The notes beneath the pieces were generated by a model. That model saw only the letters and a list, made by a program, of their open reading frames with translations, ran no database searches and was not told where the DNA came from. From positions 45,466-109,465 of the forward strand of contig NZ_BAZK01000018.1 in assembly GCF_001310815.1 (NCBI RefSeq): a stretch of 64,000 nt of DNA, in the 5' to 3' direction. Positions 37,657 to 46,556 of the stretch are shown piece by piece. The position numbers and the translations under genes are program-made. The DNA is from Pseudovibrio denitrificans JCM 12308. GTDB lineage: Bacteria > Pseudomonadota > Alphaproteobacteria > Rhizobiales > Stappiaceae. Within the stretch, counting starts at the first letter, position 1. Each line of letters starts with the position of its first letter.

Positions 37657-38304
37657 TTAGTCCTGACCCATGCTGTCAAAATCGTTGTTCATCTCTGGCT
37701 GAGATTGAGAGTCTTCAGATGAAGCTGCTGGACCATCTTCCAGGCGCAGTTCAACTGCCTTTGGACCTTTGCCCCGGCGATCAGGTTCTGTCTCAAAGGA
37801 AATCCGCTGGCCGCTATCGAGCGTGGTCAGGCCGGAGCGTTCAACGGCTGAGATATGGACGAACACATCGTTTTCGCCTTCATCTGGAGTGATAAAGCCA
37901 AAGCCCTTATCCAGTTTGAAGAACTTAACGGTGCCTGATTGGCGTGGGCCACGTTCTACTGGAGGATAGCTGCGTCGACCGCCGCCACCGCCGTTTGGAC
38001 CATCACGGAAGCCACCGCCTCCGCCGCCGCCACCACGATTGCCATATCCGCCGCGGTCACCATCTCCGTGTCCGCTTGCACGATAACCGTTATTCCGGTC
38101 TCCGCCGTACCCTCCCGAGTTGCGGTTCCCATAGGGGCCTCTGCGTTCATTTTCCATCATCGGAGGCGCGTAGGCATCGCGCTCGGTATCTCCTGGAAAA
38201 TAAGCTGGTGCCCCAAACTCCGGGCCGAAATTCTGCGAATCCCCAAATTCGCGCTTGCCGCCTCGCTTGCTGCGTGGACGACGACCCGAATTCCCATTAT
38301 GCAT
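37657..38304 (-). CDS. Cold-shock domain protein with Gly/Arg-rich N-terminal extension
   Basis: 215 residues. Residues 1-120 are low-complexity (Gly, Arg, Asn, Tyr; RGG-like repeats). Residues about 122-190 form one cold-shock domain: GTVKFFKLDKGFGFITPDEG with RNP1 KGFGFI, then DVFVHISAVERSGL with RNP2. The tail is acidic. Single-strand nucleic-acid binding is expected; the disordered arm could drive condensation or RNA chaperoning. Much longer than the 70-residue CspA type, though such forms occur in alphaproteobacteria. A 549-base region without a gene lies upstream. Confidence 0.9.
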   Translation of the reverse strand: MHNGNSGRRPRSKRGGKREFGDSQNFGPEFGAPAYFPGDTERDAYAPPMMENERRGPYGNRNSGGYGGDRNNGYRASGHGDGDRGGYGNRGGGGGGGGFRDGPNGGGGGRRSYPPVERGPRQSGTVKFFKLDKGFGFITPDEGENDVFVHISAVERSGLTTLDSGQRISFETEPDRRGKGPKAVELRLEDGPAASSEDSQSQPEMNNDFDSMGQD

Positions 38305-38853
38305 TACAATATCGCCTTTCCTGCGGATTTAAACCTGCCAGTATCCGCATGTACTCGCTTTCTCAAAGCCAAATGCCCGTCCGAAAACAAACAAATAATA
38401 AAATCAAATGTCCTAGTGGGGCTTTGGTTAAGAGCTCCTACCTGCCTTACACCGCAAATGCTCCCTAATTTGCTTGGCCGGGTAATAATATTGGCCAGAT
38501 CAACATAGGCAGTCTTCACGAATGCGCGGCATATAATAGGGTTCAGTTTGGTAATAGGGCAAGCTTTTCCTAGGGAAGGTGGAGGTAAAACCCTATGAAA
38601 TTGGGGGTGTGACCAGAAATTAGAGGATAAAACGGCATAGTTTACCTCTAAAAGATCGAATATTTTTGCGATGACAAATGAAATTTGCATGTTTGACTGT
38701 GATCGCAATTATAAATGGTATTTATTTGGACTTGCTTTGGAGGTTGTATTTGAAAATCGTAATATTAGCTGAGTTCAAATGCAGCGGAGAGTAGCCCGCC
38801 AAATATGATTACTGTATGGTGCGTGGAATTCGGAATTTGGAGATTGAGCACTT
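38305..38853. other. Divergent intergenic region cold-shock gene / MBL hydrolase
   Basis: 549 bases without a convincing gene. Several short frames lack ribosome binding sites. The side next to the cold-shock gene may hold its long 5' leader. GGAGATTGAGC precedes the ATG at 38854. Confidence 0.5.
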
Positions 38854-39519
38854 ATGAGTGATGCCAGCAATAAAGCAGATCTGTCAGGAATTCAGATTAC
38901 TGTTGTCCCGGTCACTGCCTTCCAGCAGAACTGTAGCATCGTCTGGAACAAAAGCACGCAAAAAGCGGTTGTTGTTGATCCGGGTGGGGATGTTGATCAC
39001 ATCCTTGCTGCGTTGAAAGAGCTTGGCGTTACTGTTGAACATATCCTCATCACTCACGGGCATATCGACCATATCGGTGGGGCTGCTGAGCTGGCGGAAG
39101 CTTTGGGTGTGAAAGTGATTGGCCCGCATGAGGCTGACCGTCCGCTAATTGACCGCGTTGAGGATCAGGCAAAGCAGTTCGGTCTGGATGCCGTGCGTAA
39201 AGTTGAACCAGATCAGTGGCTTGTGGAGGGTGATGTGGTGACTGCTGGTGGTGCGGAGTTTCAGGTTCTGCATTGCCCAGGCCATGCTCCGGGGCACGTC
39301 GTCTTCTATAATACAGATCTGAAGCTGGCGATTTCCGGTGATGTTCTGTTTGCCGGTTCAATCGGGCGTACCGATCTGCCGGGTGGTGATCATGATACGC
39401 TGATTGCATCTATCAAAGAGAAGCTCTTGCCGCTGGGCGATGACATTACGTTCCTGCCGGGACATGGTCCTGCGTCTTCGCTTGGCCACGAGCGACTGAA
39501 CAACCCGTACCTGAAGTAA
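38854..39519 (+). CDS. MBL-fold metallohydrolase, glyoxalase II-like
   Basis: 221 residues. The zinc motif THGHIDHIGG (HxHxDH) is complete; the further ligands are His in CPGHAPGH, Asp in SGDVLFAGSIGRTDLPGG and His in LPGHGPAS. It belongs to the short glyoxalase-II-like branch (YcbL type) that lacks the glutathione-binding C-terminal domain; substrate unknown. A terminator follows directly. Confidence 0.92.
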   Translation: MSDASNKADLSGIQITVVPVTAFQQNCSIVWNKSTQKAVVVDPGGDVDHILAALKELGVTVEHILITHGHIDHIGGAAELAEALGVKVIGPHEADRPLIDRVEDQAKQFGLDAVRKVEPDQWLVEGDVVTAGGAEFQVLHCPGHAPGHVVFYNTDLKLAISGDVLFAGSIGRTDLPGGDHDTLIASIKEKLLPLGDDITFLPGHGPASSLGHERLNNPYLK

Positions 39520-39539
39520 ACCTCAGATACTGTGGCGGA

Positions 39540-39566
39540 AAGGGGAGTTTCAGCTCCCCTTTTTTA
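39540..39566. terminator. Terminator between the MBL and DUF1402 genes
   Basis: AAGGGGAG, TTTCAG loop, CTCCCCTTTTTT. It touches the stop codon of the convergent DUF1402 gene. Confidence 0.85.
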
Positions 39567-40541
39567 TTGCAGGATGGCTCTGAGTTCATCAATGCGCTCA
39601 TTGATCAGCCAGCCGTAATAGTTCTCGCGGGGCAGGTGAGCTGGTCTGATGCGGCGCTTGTTTCTGTAAGAAATTGCGCGTTCCCAAGGGTTTCCGAGGT
39701 TATAGAGCGTGGATGTGATTCCAGGGTTCTCAGAGATGTCGACGTTCGCGACTTGCTTGTAGGCGTTGATCGCATCTCTCAGGACTGCGGCGGTGTAGTG
39801 GATGGATTTGTTGGGGTCCATCACTGTTTTATAAAGACCTGATGCATCTTTGGAACTGAGCCTCGGGAGGCCGCTGATGCTGTTGACCATGTCGTTCATC
39901 TTCAAGGCCGTCAGTGGGGTTATCTGACCTAAGCCGAAGCTTTGACCGGCAAACATAGGGCGGAAGAAAGCGCGGTGGAATGGCTCTCTGGGATAGCGGA
40001 TGCCGCCGACGCGTCTGCCCATGAACTTGGAGTTCCAGATGAGTTCATAGCATCTCCAGCGACTGTTGCTGGTTTCTTCACGGTGACAGTTATTAAACTG
40101 CGGGCGTTCTACAAAGCTCCAAACCTTCTCGCCATCATATTGAAATGAAATGGGAATTCGGGCGTATTGCAGGGCTTTCATGTAATAGCCCTGCGCGCTG
40201 TCGAGGCTGTCGTAGTTGTAGGTATGCTCGCCGACGATGGCACCGAGGATATGAACGGGATCAATATTATAGAGTGTGGCGACTTTTTTGATGTTCCGGA
40301 TCAGGCGGTTTTCTCTTCTGAGCACAGTGAGAATACGCTGGAACTTCTTCTCGTAGGTTCGATTGAACGCTTTGGTGCGGGTTGCGGATGCAGTTGGGAT
40401 TGTTGGCTGGATCTTCAACCGGTTGCCAGCAGGCACAACAAGCGGCACGTTGGCCTTTGCCGGGCTCAGCAACAGGTCAGCACTGGGTAAGGTCAGGCAT
40501 AATGCTAAAAGAACAGCACTGGTATTACGCGGTAACTTCAT
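39564..40541 (-). CDS. DUF1402 family secreted protein
   Basis: 325 residues. Signal peptide (LLALCLTLPSADLLLSPAKA). The core has YNIDPVHILGAIVGEHTYN, FGLGQITPLTALKM and STLYNLGNPW, resembling lysozyme-like/transglycosylase substrates (EH and GLGQ spacing recalls the Glu and GLMQ motif of soluble lytic transglycosylases). A peptidoglycan role is therefore plausible but not shown. The next gene on the same strand encodes an RlpA-like protein, which fits a cell-wall context. Confidence 0.82.
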   Translation of the reverse strand: MKLPRNTSAVLLALCLTLPSADLLLSPAKANVPLVVPAGNRLKIQPTIPTASATRTKAFNRTYEKKFQRILTVLRRENRLIRNIKKVATLYNIDPVHILGAIVGEHTYNYDSLDSAQGYYMKALQYARIPISFQYDGEKVWSFVERPQFNNCHREETSNSRWRCYELIWNSKFMGRRVGGIRYPREPFHRAFFRPMFAGQSFGLGQITPLTALKMNDMVNSISGLPRLSSKDASGLYKTVMDPNKSIHYTAAVLRDAINAYKQVANVDISENPGITSTLYNLGNPWERAISYRNKRRIRPAHLPRENYYGWLINERIDELRAILQ

Positions 40542-40613
40542 AGCAATCGAACTCTGGACTATTCATTATTTTAGGTTCTGATTGCTTATGTGTATAGTAA
40601 TTGTCCTAAAATT

Positions 40614-41105
40614 TTATTCAGTCAATGTATTTGTGGCGCTATTAAAAGTATATTGTTGATTATTACATTTGTGCCCTTTCAAATGTTGTTTGAATTCATT
40701 GGCGACTGAGATTTTTACCTGAGTTACACCGCTTTTAATGAAACCTAGTTCTGCAGCAGCTGCTTTGGAAAGGTCTATCAGGCGGTTTTGTGCATAAGGG
40801 CCACGATCATTGATGCGCACGGTCAGTGATTTGCCGTTGGTGAGGTTTGTGACCAGCACTCGGGTGCCCATTGGAAGCGTGAGGTGGGCCGCCGTGAGTT
40901 TGGACGGGTCCATCATTTCCCCGCTGGCCGTTTGAGAGGTGAGGGCATACCAGGATGCCTCACCGCATTGGGAGGAAGTTTTTATCTCAACCTGATGGGG
41001 GCGCAAAATGAAAGCAACAAACACGATCACGATGGCGGTGATGAGAAGGAGGAGGGCGTAGATGCGGCTGCCGCGATGGGCTAAGCCTTTATTGTTCCAG
41101 GACAT
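40614..41105 (-). CDS. RlpA-like double-psi beta-barrel protein
   Basis: 163 residues: an N-terminal membrane anchor (YALLLLITAIVIVFVAFIL), then a DPBB domain with GEASWYALTSQTASGEMMDP, LPMGTRVLVTNL, RINDRGPY and LIDLSKAAAAELG. Family members cut denuded septal glycan. The catalytic Asp of the RINDRGPY motif is present. It lacks a lipobox and the SPOR domain, so it is an anchored short form. Confidence 0.9.
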   Translation of the reverse strand: MSWNNKGLAHRGSRIYALLLLITAIVIVFVAFILRPHQVEIKTSSQCGEASWYALTSQTASGEMMDPSKLTAAHLTLPMGTRVLVTNLTNGKSLTVRINDRGPYAQNRLIDLSKAAAAELGFIKSGVTQVKISVANEFKQHLKGHKCNNQQYTFNSATNTLTE

Positions 41106-41271
41106 TCCGAAGCCTATTGGCTATTTAGCTTCCCTATTTATACAGGGTTTCCCTTGTTTTAGGGACCGGAGAGATTTTCTGTGTTGGTGAGTTGGTTTAT
41201 GTAGGTTGAAGATAATCAACGCGTTTGTAGTGGTGCAAGCCGCTTTCGCAGATCCTGAATAGGGGAATAAC

Positions 41272-42216
41272 GTGCAGCAAAACCCATTGCCAAGCAGACT
41301 TATCCTCGCGGACGTCGCTCGCGGTCTCGCACTTCTGGCAATGGCGATTTACCATTTTTCCTGGGATCTCTCTTGGTTCAATGTTGTTGGCTGGGATGTC
41401 TCCGGTGCGCCGGGTTGGCGCCTGTTCGCTCAATTGATTGCCGGTAGTTTTCTCTTCCTTGTTGGCTTCAGTCTTGTGTTGGCACATAGAAATGGCATCC
41501 GATGGGAGAGTTTCTGGCGGCGGGAGATTAAGGTTGCTGTTGCTGCGCTGGCGGTTTCTGTCGCAACCTACTTTATCTTTCAGGATCAATGGGTTCGCTT
41601 TGGCATTCTGCATTCCATTGTGGTTTCCAGCTTGCTCGCTCTGCCGTTTTTGCGGGTTCACTCCATAATTGCGTTGCTATGTGGGGCAGGGGTGATTTTG
41701 CTCTACCACTGGCTGGGGGATTACGTGCTGCCTTATCGCCAGTTTTTCTGGCTGGGGCTCAACTCATTACCCGAAGTTTCCGTTGATTATGTGCCGCTTA
41801 TTCCCTGGTTTGGCCCTGTGCTGTTGGGCGTAGGCTGCGGGGATATCTTTGCCCGCTACGACCTTTTGCGGTTTTTGCGCGGTTCTGCGTCGCCGAGCGT
41901 TATTTCGCGTTGCTTTGCGTGGTTCGGTCGTCATTCGCTCGCGACCTACCTTCTTCATCAACCGATCCTGTTTGGTGTCGTTTGGGTTGGTGTGAATGTC
42001 GGTCTGTTCGGTGATGTGCAGGTGCGAAGCTTTCAACAGTCATGTACCGCAGTGTGTAGCCAGACCGTTGATGCGGAGCAATGTGCGCGAGCTTGCGAGT
42101 GTACATCTGCTGAGCTGATGGAGCGTGGTGTTTGGGAAGATCTGCTGGTTCGGCCGAATGATCCTGATGTGCGTGAGATTGCGCAGCAGGTGTTTCAAGT
42201 GTGCTTGCGGCCCTAG
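41272..42216 (+). CDS. DUF1624 / heparan-alpha-glucosaminide acetyltransferase-like membrane protein
   Basis: 314 residues with about seven helices. The N-terminal LILADVARGLALLAMAIYHFSWDL contains the conserved Arg and the His typical of this acyltransferase-3-related family; RHSLATYLLHQPILFG is the C-terminal signature. The last 60 residues are soluble and hold seven Cys (CTAVCSQ, CARACECTS). GTG start. Natural acyl acceptor unknown. Confidence 0.82.
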   Translation: MQQNPLPSRLILADVARGLALLAMAIYHFSWDLSWFNVVGWDVSGAPGWRLFAQLIAGSFLFLVGFSLVLAHRNGIRWESFWRREIKVAVAALAVSVATYFIFQDQWVRFGILHSIVVSSLLALPFLRVHSIIALLCGAGVILLYHWLGDYVLPYRQFFWLGLNSLPEVSVDYVPLIPWFGPVLLGVGCGDIFARYDLLRFLRGSASPSVISRCFAWFGRHSLATYLLHQPILFGVVWVGVNVGLFGDVQVRSFQQSCTAVCSQTVDAEQCARACECTSAELMERGVWEDLLVRPNDPDVREIAQQVFQVCLRP

Positions 42217-42950
42217 AGCTATCGAGGCTTGTGCAGGGAAATTTGCGTTACTTTGGTGTTTTTCTCGTTGAGTGGCTCTATGGCTACCTTCAGTTTTCAG
42301 GGATGTGCTGAAAGCTAAGATATTCCCTCTGGTGTCAGAGTTTATCCTCCTTCCTCAAAAAAGATATGCCCGCGCAATGTGTGATGGGGCTAGCCGTGAA
42401 TCAGTTGGGCCTCGAGCTTCAGCATATTTGTGGTGTTAAGCCTCAAATATGCTGCTGCGTCGTTATTGCATTGAAAAAATATGCTTTTTTTGCCCGCTGA
42501 AATCTAAGGGGTTTGGCATTGCAGGCCGACCCGCAGTGTTGCGACACATTTTCTGATATTACCCAAACGTAAGCTTTAGAATTGAATGAGTTTTTCCATT
42601 TGGGCGCGAGTTTTCATTTTGATGCGAAAGTCATATTTTGCTTATTTGTGTAGCTCACATAAAGTTAGGTTTAGAAGAAAAATACTCAAAACTACATATG
42701 GATGGTATTGACCACGATAAATGTGCGGATAATATATCACTTGGTAAATATACGCAGTTATTATGAAGTGATGTTGGGATTTTCGTGCTGGTGGAGGAAG
42801 TATAGTCGTAATCTATGCTCAAATAATGTTTTAAACATAATGCCACCTCTTAGGGGTTGGCTCTTCTTTCACGACATATCTTCGCATCCCTTCAAACGTG
42901 GGTCCGGCCCTGGGGAGTTGCACGAGACCCATTAGCATTGGGGGAAGAGT
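42217..42950. other. Long non-coding region upstream of the first FadL-like gene
   Basis: 734 bases, AT-rich, with no credible gene. It contains an 11-bp inverted repeat (42420-42454) and a TGTTTTAAACAT palindrome (42827-42838) shared with the second FadL-like gene. GGGGGAAGAG before 42951 is the ribosome binding site. Confidence 0.55.
42420..42454. repeat. Inverted repeat CAGCATATTTG / CAAATATGCTG
   Basis: Perfect 11-bp arms separated by 13 bases, about 200 bases after the DUF1624 stop and about 500 before the FadL-like start. Either a terminator-like hairpin or an operator. Confidence 0.6.
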
Positions 42951-44150
42951 ATGCGGGTTTTAAAGAATGCAGGCCGCGGCCTCGCAGCAGGCTGCTTTGT
43001 GCTGGCCGGATCAGGCTCAGCTTTAGCGGGCGCGTGGGATACGCTTGGTATCGGCTCGTCTGAGTTGCTTTTTGCACCTGAGAAGTTTGTGGTCGAAGGT
43101 TCTGTGACCTACGTTGATCGCAATGTAGACTACGACAACACTGCGGCCAGTTTTGTTATTCCAGGCGTGCCGCCAACTGTAGTCAACCCAGGTGGACCAG
43201 CAACTTCACGCGCTACTCCAAATATTTGGAATTATCAGGGTGCATTAAAATTCGGTATTACGGACAATGCGGACTGCATGGCGCGCATAAATAATCCTCT
43301 ATCAATTGAGGAGGAAATGGATCCTGATTGGCGTGGCCGTTTTTCTGGTTATGAGACACAAGCTCGGACGCTCGCATTTGATGCAACCTGCGCCTACAGA
43401 TTTCAAGTGGGTGAGGGACGATACTTCCGTGCAATTGCAGGGGTGAAAGCTCAGGATCTGAGCTATTATTCAAAGGGAGCTCATCCACTAGCTGGAACTG
43501 CTGAGGTGGATCTGAAAGCTGATGGATTGGATTACGGTTGGCGCGTTGGTGTGGCATATGAAGTGCCTGCATACGCATTACGCGCCAGTCTGATTTATGA
43601 CTCTCAAATCGAAACAGATCTCAGTGGCGATACAATCGTAGGAGGCTCGAAGGCTTTTGACAGCACTGCATCCTTAACTTTACCTCAGTCGGTCGAACTA
43701 AATGTGCAATCTGGTATTGCTCCAGGTTGGTTGGTGAGTGCTGGTGTGAAGTGGGTTGATTGGTCCGTAATTGATGTCTTGTCTGTAGATAGCTTTCACC
43801 CTGTGAATGGAGCTGCGGTGGGTGAGACAGTTCATCGGAAACTCAACTTTAAGGATGGGTGGACTGTTAAAGCAGGGATCGGTCATGCCCTTAATGAGAA
43901 GGTGAGCTTGGGAAGTTCACTGCAGTGGGATCGTGGTGTCGGTGGTAGTTACTCTGATACCTACACTTTTGGTTTTGGTGGATCTTATGCTGCCAATAAA
44001 AACGTGAAGTTTACTGTTGGGACTGCAGCTATCTACAAAACTGCAGGATCGGGTGATGCAACTAACTTTGCATCAGGTACGGTCAACGAGTATGACTACG
44101 ATGCGTCCTGGGCTTATGCAGTGAATACTAAGATACGTTTGTCATTCTGA
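42951..44150 (+). CDS. OmpP1/FadL-type outer-membrane protein, first of a tandem pair
   Basis: 399 residues. Signal peptide ending GSALA; long beta-barrel with alternating strands, ending in IRLSF with C-terminal Phe. TLPQSVELNVQSGIAPGWLVSAGVKWVDWSV and DTYTFGFGGSYAANKNVKF are FadL-family segments. FadL proteins pass hydrophobic molecules such as long-chain fatty acids across the outer membrane; the substrate here is unknown. Paralogue of the gene at 44764. A Cys pair (DNADCMARI, DATCAYRF) is not conserved in that paralogue. Confidence 0.88.
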   Translation: MRVLKNAGRGLAAGCFVLAGSGSALAGAWDTLGIGSSELLFAPEKFVVEGSVTYVDRNVDYDNTAASFVIPGVPPTVVNPGGPATSRATPNIWNYQGALKFGITDNADCMARINNPLSIEEEMDPDWRGRFSGYETQARTLAFDATCAYRFQVGEGRYFRAIAGVKAQDLSYYSKGAHPLAGTAEVDLKADGLDYGWRVGVAYEVPAYALRASLIYDSQIETDLSGDTIVGGSKAFDSTASLTLPQSVELNVQSGIAPGWLVSAGVKWVDWSVIDVLSVDSFHPVNGAAVGETVHRKLNFKDGWTVKAGIGHALNEKVSLGSSLQWDRGVGGSYSDTYTFGFGGSYAANKNVKFTVGTAAIYKTAGSGDATNFASGTVNEYDYDASWAYAVNTKIRLSF

Positions 44151-44174
44151 TACATTTACGAGAACTCAAATGCG

Positions 44175-44202
44175 AAGCCGGAGGCGCTGTCTCCGGCTTT
44201 TG
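44175..44202 (+). terminator. Terminator of the first FadL-like gene
   Basis: AAGCCGGAG, loop, CTCCGGCTTTT; 9-bp stem. Confidence 0.85.
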
Positions 44203-44763
44203 TCGTTTTGGGTGTTCATACTGCGATTTGCGGGGAATCCCTCACTGTGTGTGATTTGTGCAAGCAACACCCCGATTTGTGCTGTTTGTGCAACAGTTTT
44301 GTGGAGAAATGAGCATGTTGATTTGTTGGAAAAGCTAGCTCAAAACTCTTAAGTAATTTACGTATAGGTAAGTTTGACTATAGTCTAATACATGGCGTCA
44401 TCTGGTGATTAACTTCGTTGCTCCGAAGTTAAGTAAATATATCATCATTATTTACCTTAGGTTATATTTAAGTCTTGAAATGCCTGCCCAAACGAAATGG
44501 CGTAGTATTTATACTATGGGAGGGGTGATTATTTCTCTCAATGCGTTATGCATGCAGTCAGAACTATATCAGTTTGCTCTGCAAATTGGTGGGATTGCAC
44601 TGGCGCGAGACACGTAGAGACTCGTTAAGTGCGGATTGCATGTGTATCGCATTGGGGTGAAACGCGCTGCAATTTCCGTATCTTAAGCAAGTGCTCCCAA
44701 CTGAATGAACCTGAAATCAGTGTTTTAAACATTGTATATGGGGAAACATAAGGGGGAGAGGGC
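44203..44763. other. Non-coding region between the two FadL-like genes
   Basis: About 560 bases, AT-rich, with no convincing gene. A TGTTTTAAACAT palindrome at 44721-44732 lies 32 bases before the start, and GGGGGAGAG is the ribosome binding site. The independent terminator and long gap show that the two paralogues are transcribed separately. Confidence 0.55.
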
Positions 44764-45996
44764 ATGCGTGTTCTCAAAACATTGGCTCAGACCACCGTTC
44801 TGGGCTGCGCGGTATCCATGGTTCCTGTTGCTGCATTCGCTGGCGGCTGGTCCACTGAAGGTATTGCTGACTACGATCTTCTGTTTGCTGACGGTAAGTT
44901 TGTTTTTGAAACTCAGGCGACCTATGCTGATCGTAACGTTGACTTCAAGAATGCAAAGACCAATCAGACTGGTCAGTCAGAAGTCACATCTAATTCATCT
45001 GCTGACGATATTGCGCCGAACATCGCAGTGTTTTCTGGTGCTGTAAAAGTTGGACTGCTGGACAATCTAGATTTGTACGCGCGTCTCAACCAGCCTTATC
45101 TAATCCGCGAGCAACCTGGCTTTGACTGGAATGGTCGTTATGCTATTGGCGAAACCAATGCTGACGCATTGGGCTTCGATGCAATGTTGAGCTACAAGCA
45201 CGAAGTGAGCAACGGTAACTTCGTTCGTGTGTTCGGTGGTTTGCGTTCTGTGACAGTTAACTATGAGCAGCTGTCGAAAACCTTGGCACCAGTTATCGAT
45301 CCTAGTAGTGGCCTTCCTGTTGGCACTATCGATCTGGATACAGATATCAATGTGGATTCAGAGCGCCAATATGGCTATCGCATCGGTGCTGCATTTGAGA
45401 AACCTGAAATTGCCTTGCGTGCAATGATTGCGTATGAATCTGCAATTGATATAGAGCTTGACGGCGATCTCACTATTCAGAATATTGGAAGTTTCGGTTC
45501 ACATGCAGAAGCGACTCTTCCTCAATCAATCGAGGCTAAGGTCCAGACCGGCATCGCTCCTAAATGGTTGGCGACAGTTGGAGTTAAATGGACTGATTGG
45601 AGTGTCCTTAACGAGCTCGCTGTAGATGTTGCTTCTCCAGGTGGTCCAGTGCCAACAAAAGTAGTCCGCGATCTTGGTTACTCTGATGGCTGGATTGTCG
45701 AAGCTGGTATCGGTCATAAGTTGACAGACAAGCTTAGCCTTGGAAGCAGTGTTACTTGGGACAAGGGCATCGGTGGCCCTTACTCTGATACCTATTCCCT
45801 CAGCCTTGGTGGTAGCTACGATCTGGCAGATAATGTTAAGTTCTCACTTGGCGGGCGAGCAATCTTCAAGACTTCAGGTGAAGGTAGCTATGACATCTCT
45901 AAGACTGCGGCTATTAACTCTGAAGTCAACACCGACTACGAATACGACTCCTCCTGGAACTTCGCTGTTTCTTCCAAGATCCGCGTCGCGTTCTAA
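44764..45996 (+). CDS. OmpP1/FadL-type outer-membrane protein, second of a tandem pair
   Basis: 410 residues. Signal peptide ending VAAFAG; barrel strands throughout, C-terminal KIRVAF. Segments ATLPQSIEAKVQTGIAPKWLATVGVKWTDWSV and DTYSLSLGGSYDLADNVKF align with the upstream paralogue along the whole length. Same predicted role in uptake of hydrophobic compounds. Confidence 0.88.
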   Translation: MRVLKTLAQTTVLGCAVSMVPVAAFAGGWSTEGIADYDLLFADGKFVFETQATYADRNVDFKNAKTNQTGQSEVTSNSSADDIAPNIAVFSGAVKVGLLDNLDLYARLNQPYLIREQPGFDWNGRYAIGETNADALGFDAMLSYKHEVSNGNFVRVFGGLRSVTVNYEQLSKTLAPVIDPSSGLPVGTIDLDTDINVDSERQYGYRIGAAFEKPEIALRAMIAYESAIDIELDGDLTIQNIGSFGSHAEATLPQSIEAKVQTGIAPKWLATVGVKWTDWSVLNELAVDVASPGGPVPTKVVRDLGYSDGWIVEAGIGHKLTDKLSLGSSVTWDKGIGGPYSDTYSLSLGGSYDLADNVKFSLGGRAIFKTSGEGSYDISKTAAINSEVNTDYEYDSSWNFAVSSKIRVAF

Positions 45997-46019
45997 GTTG
46001 TTGTATCTTTGAGAATTAT

Positions 46020-46051
46020 AGGGCCGGGGATGGTGATCTCTGGCCCTTTTT
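46020..46051. terminator. Terminator of the second FadL-like gene
   Basis: GGGCC (46021-46025) with GGCCC (46042-46046), extended by GA/TC pairs, then TTTTTT. It reaches the stop of the convergent secreted protein. Confidence 0.8.
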
Positions 46052-46551
46052 TATTTGGGGGATGAGGCGATGAGGTGGCATTCGTAGCGGTTGTTGTTGC
46101 TGAAGCGGATTTCGACTGAAGGATGTTTGAACTTGTTGTTGATCCGGAAGATCACCGCTTGTGCGCCGAGGCTGGCCAGGTGTTTGGGCAGCTTGTTGCT
46201 GAAGAACTTGTAGTGGGCCTTGATGGGATGTGGGGTCATTTTTACGATTTCGCCTGCGACGGCGATCTCGGCGAAGGCGTAGGTTGAGCTGGTGTCGATT
46301 TCATAGTCGACGAAAACAGCTGTTCCGCGAAACTCGTCATAGATGGACTGGCAGTGGTCAGTCATGTTTGAGGAGGCCAGTCCGGTGCTGACGGCGGTGC
46401 CGAAGTGGGCGATGGGCAGCATGAGTTCTTCTGTGATCAGCCGGGCATTTGCGTTGCCGGCTGATCCCAAAAGAACTGCAGTGCCAAAGCACACCATCAC
46501 TGCGAATGTGCTGAGCGGTGTGTGTTGGCGGGCGGTTGCTGTGTAAGGCAT
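46051..46551 (-). CDS. Small secreted protein of unknown function, paralogue B
   Basis: 166 residues from ATG 46551. Signal peptide (FAVMVCFGTAVLLGSAGNANA), mature domain of about 125 residues: EELMLPIAHFG, a Cys in DHCQSIYDEF, VFVDYEI, KMTPHPIKAHYKFFSNKLPKHLASLGA, AVIFRI and a second Cys near the end. It aligns with the upstream neighbour. The start lies only five bases after the repaired stop of that gene, so they form a coupled pair. Family not recognised. Confidence 0.72.
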   Translation of the reverse strand: MPYTATARQHTPLSTFAVMVCFGTAVLLGSAGNANARLITEELMLPIAHFGTAVSTGLASSNMTDHCQSIYDEFRGTAVFVDYEIDTSSTYAFAEIAVAGEIVKMTPHPIKAHYKFFSNKLPKHLASLGAQAVIFRINNKFKHPSVEIRFSNNNRYECHLIASSPK

Positions 46552-46556
46552 TCGCC

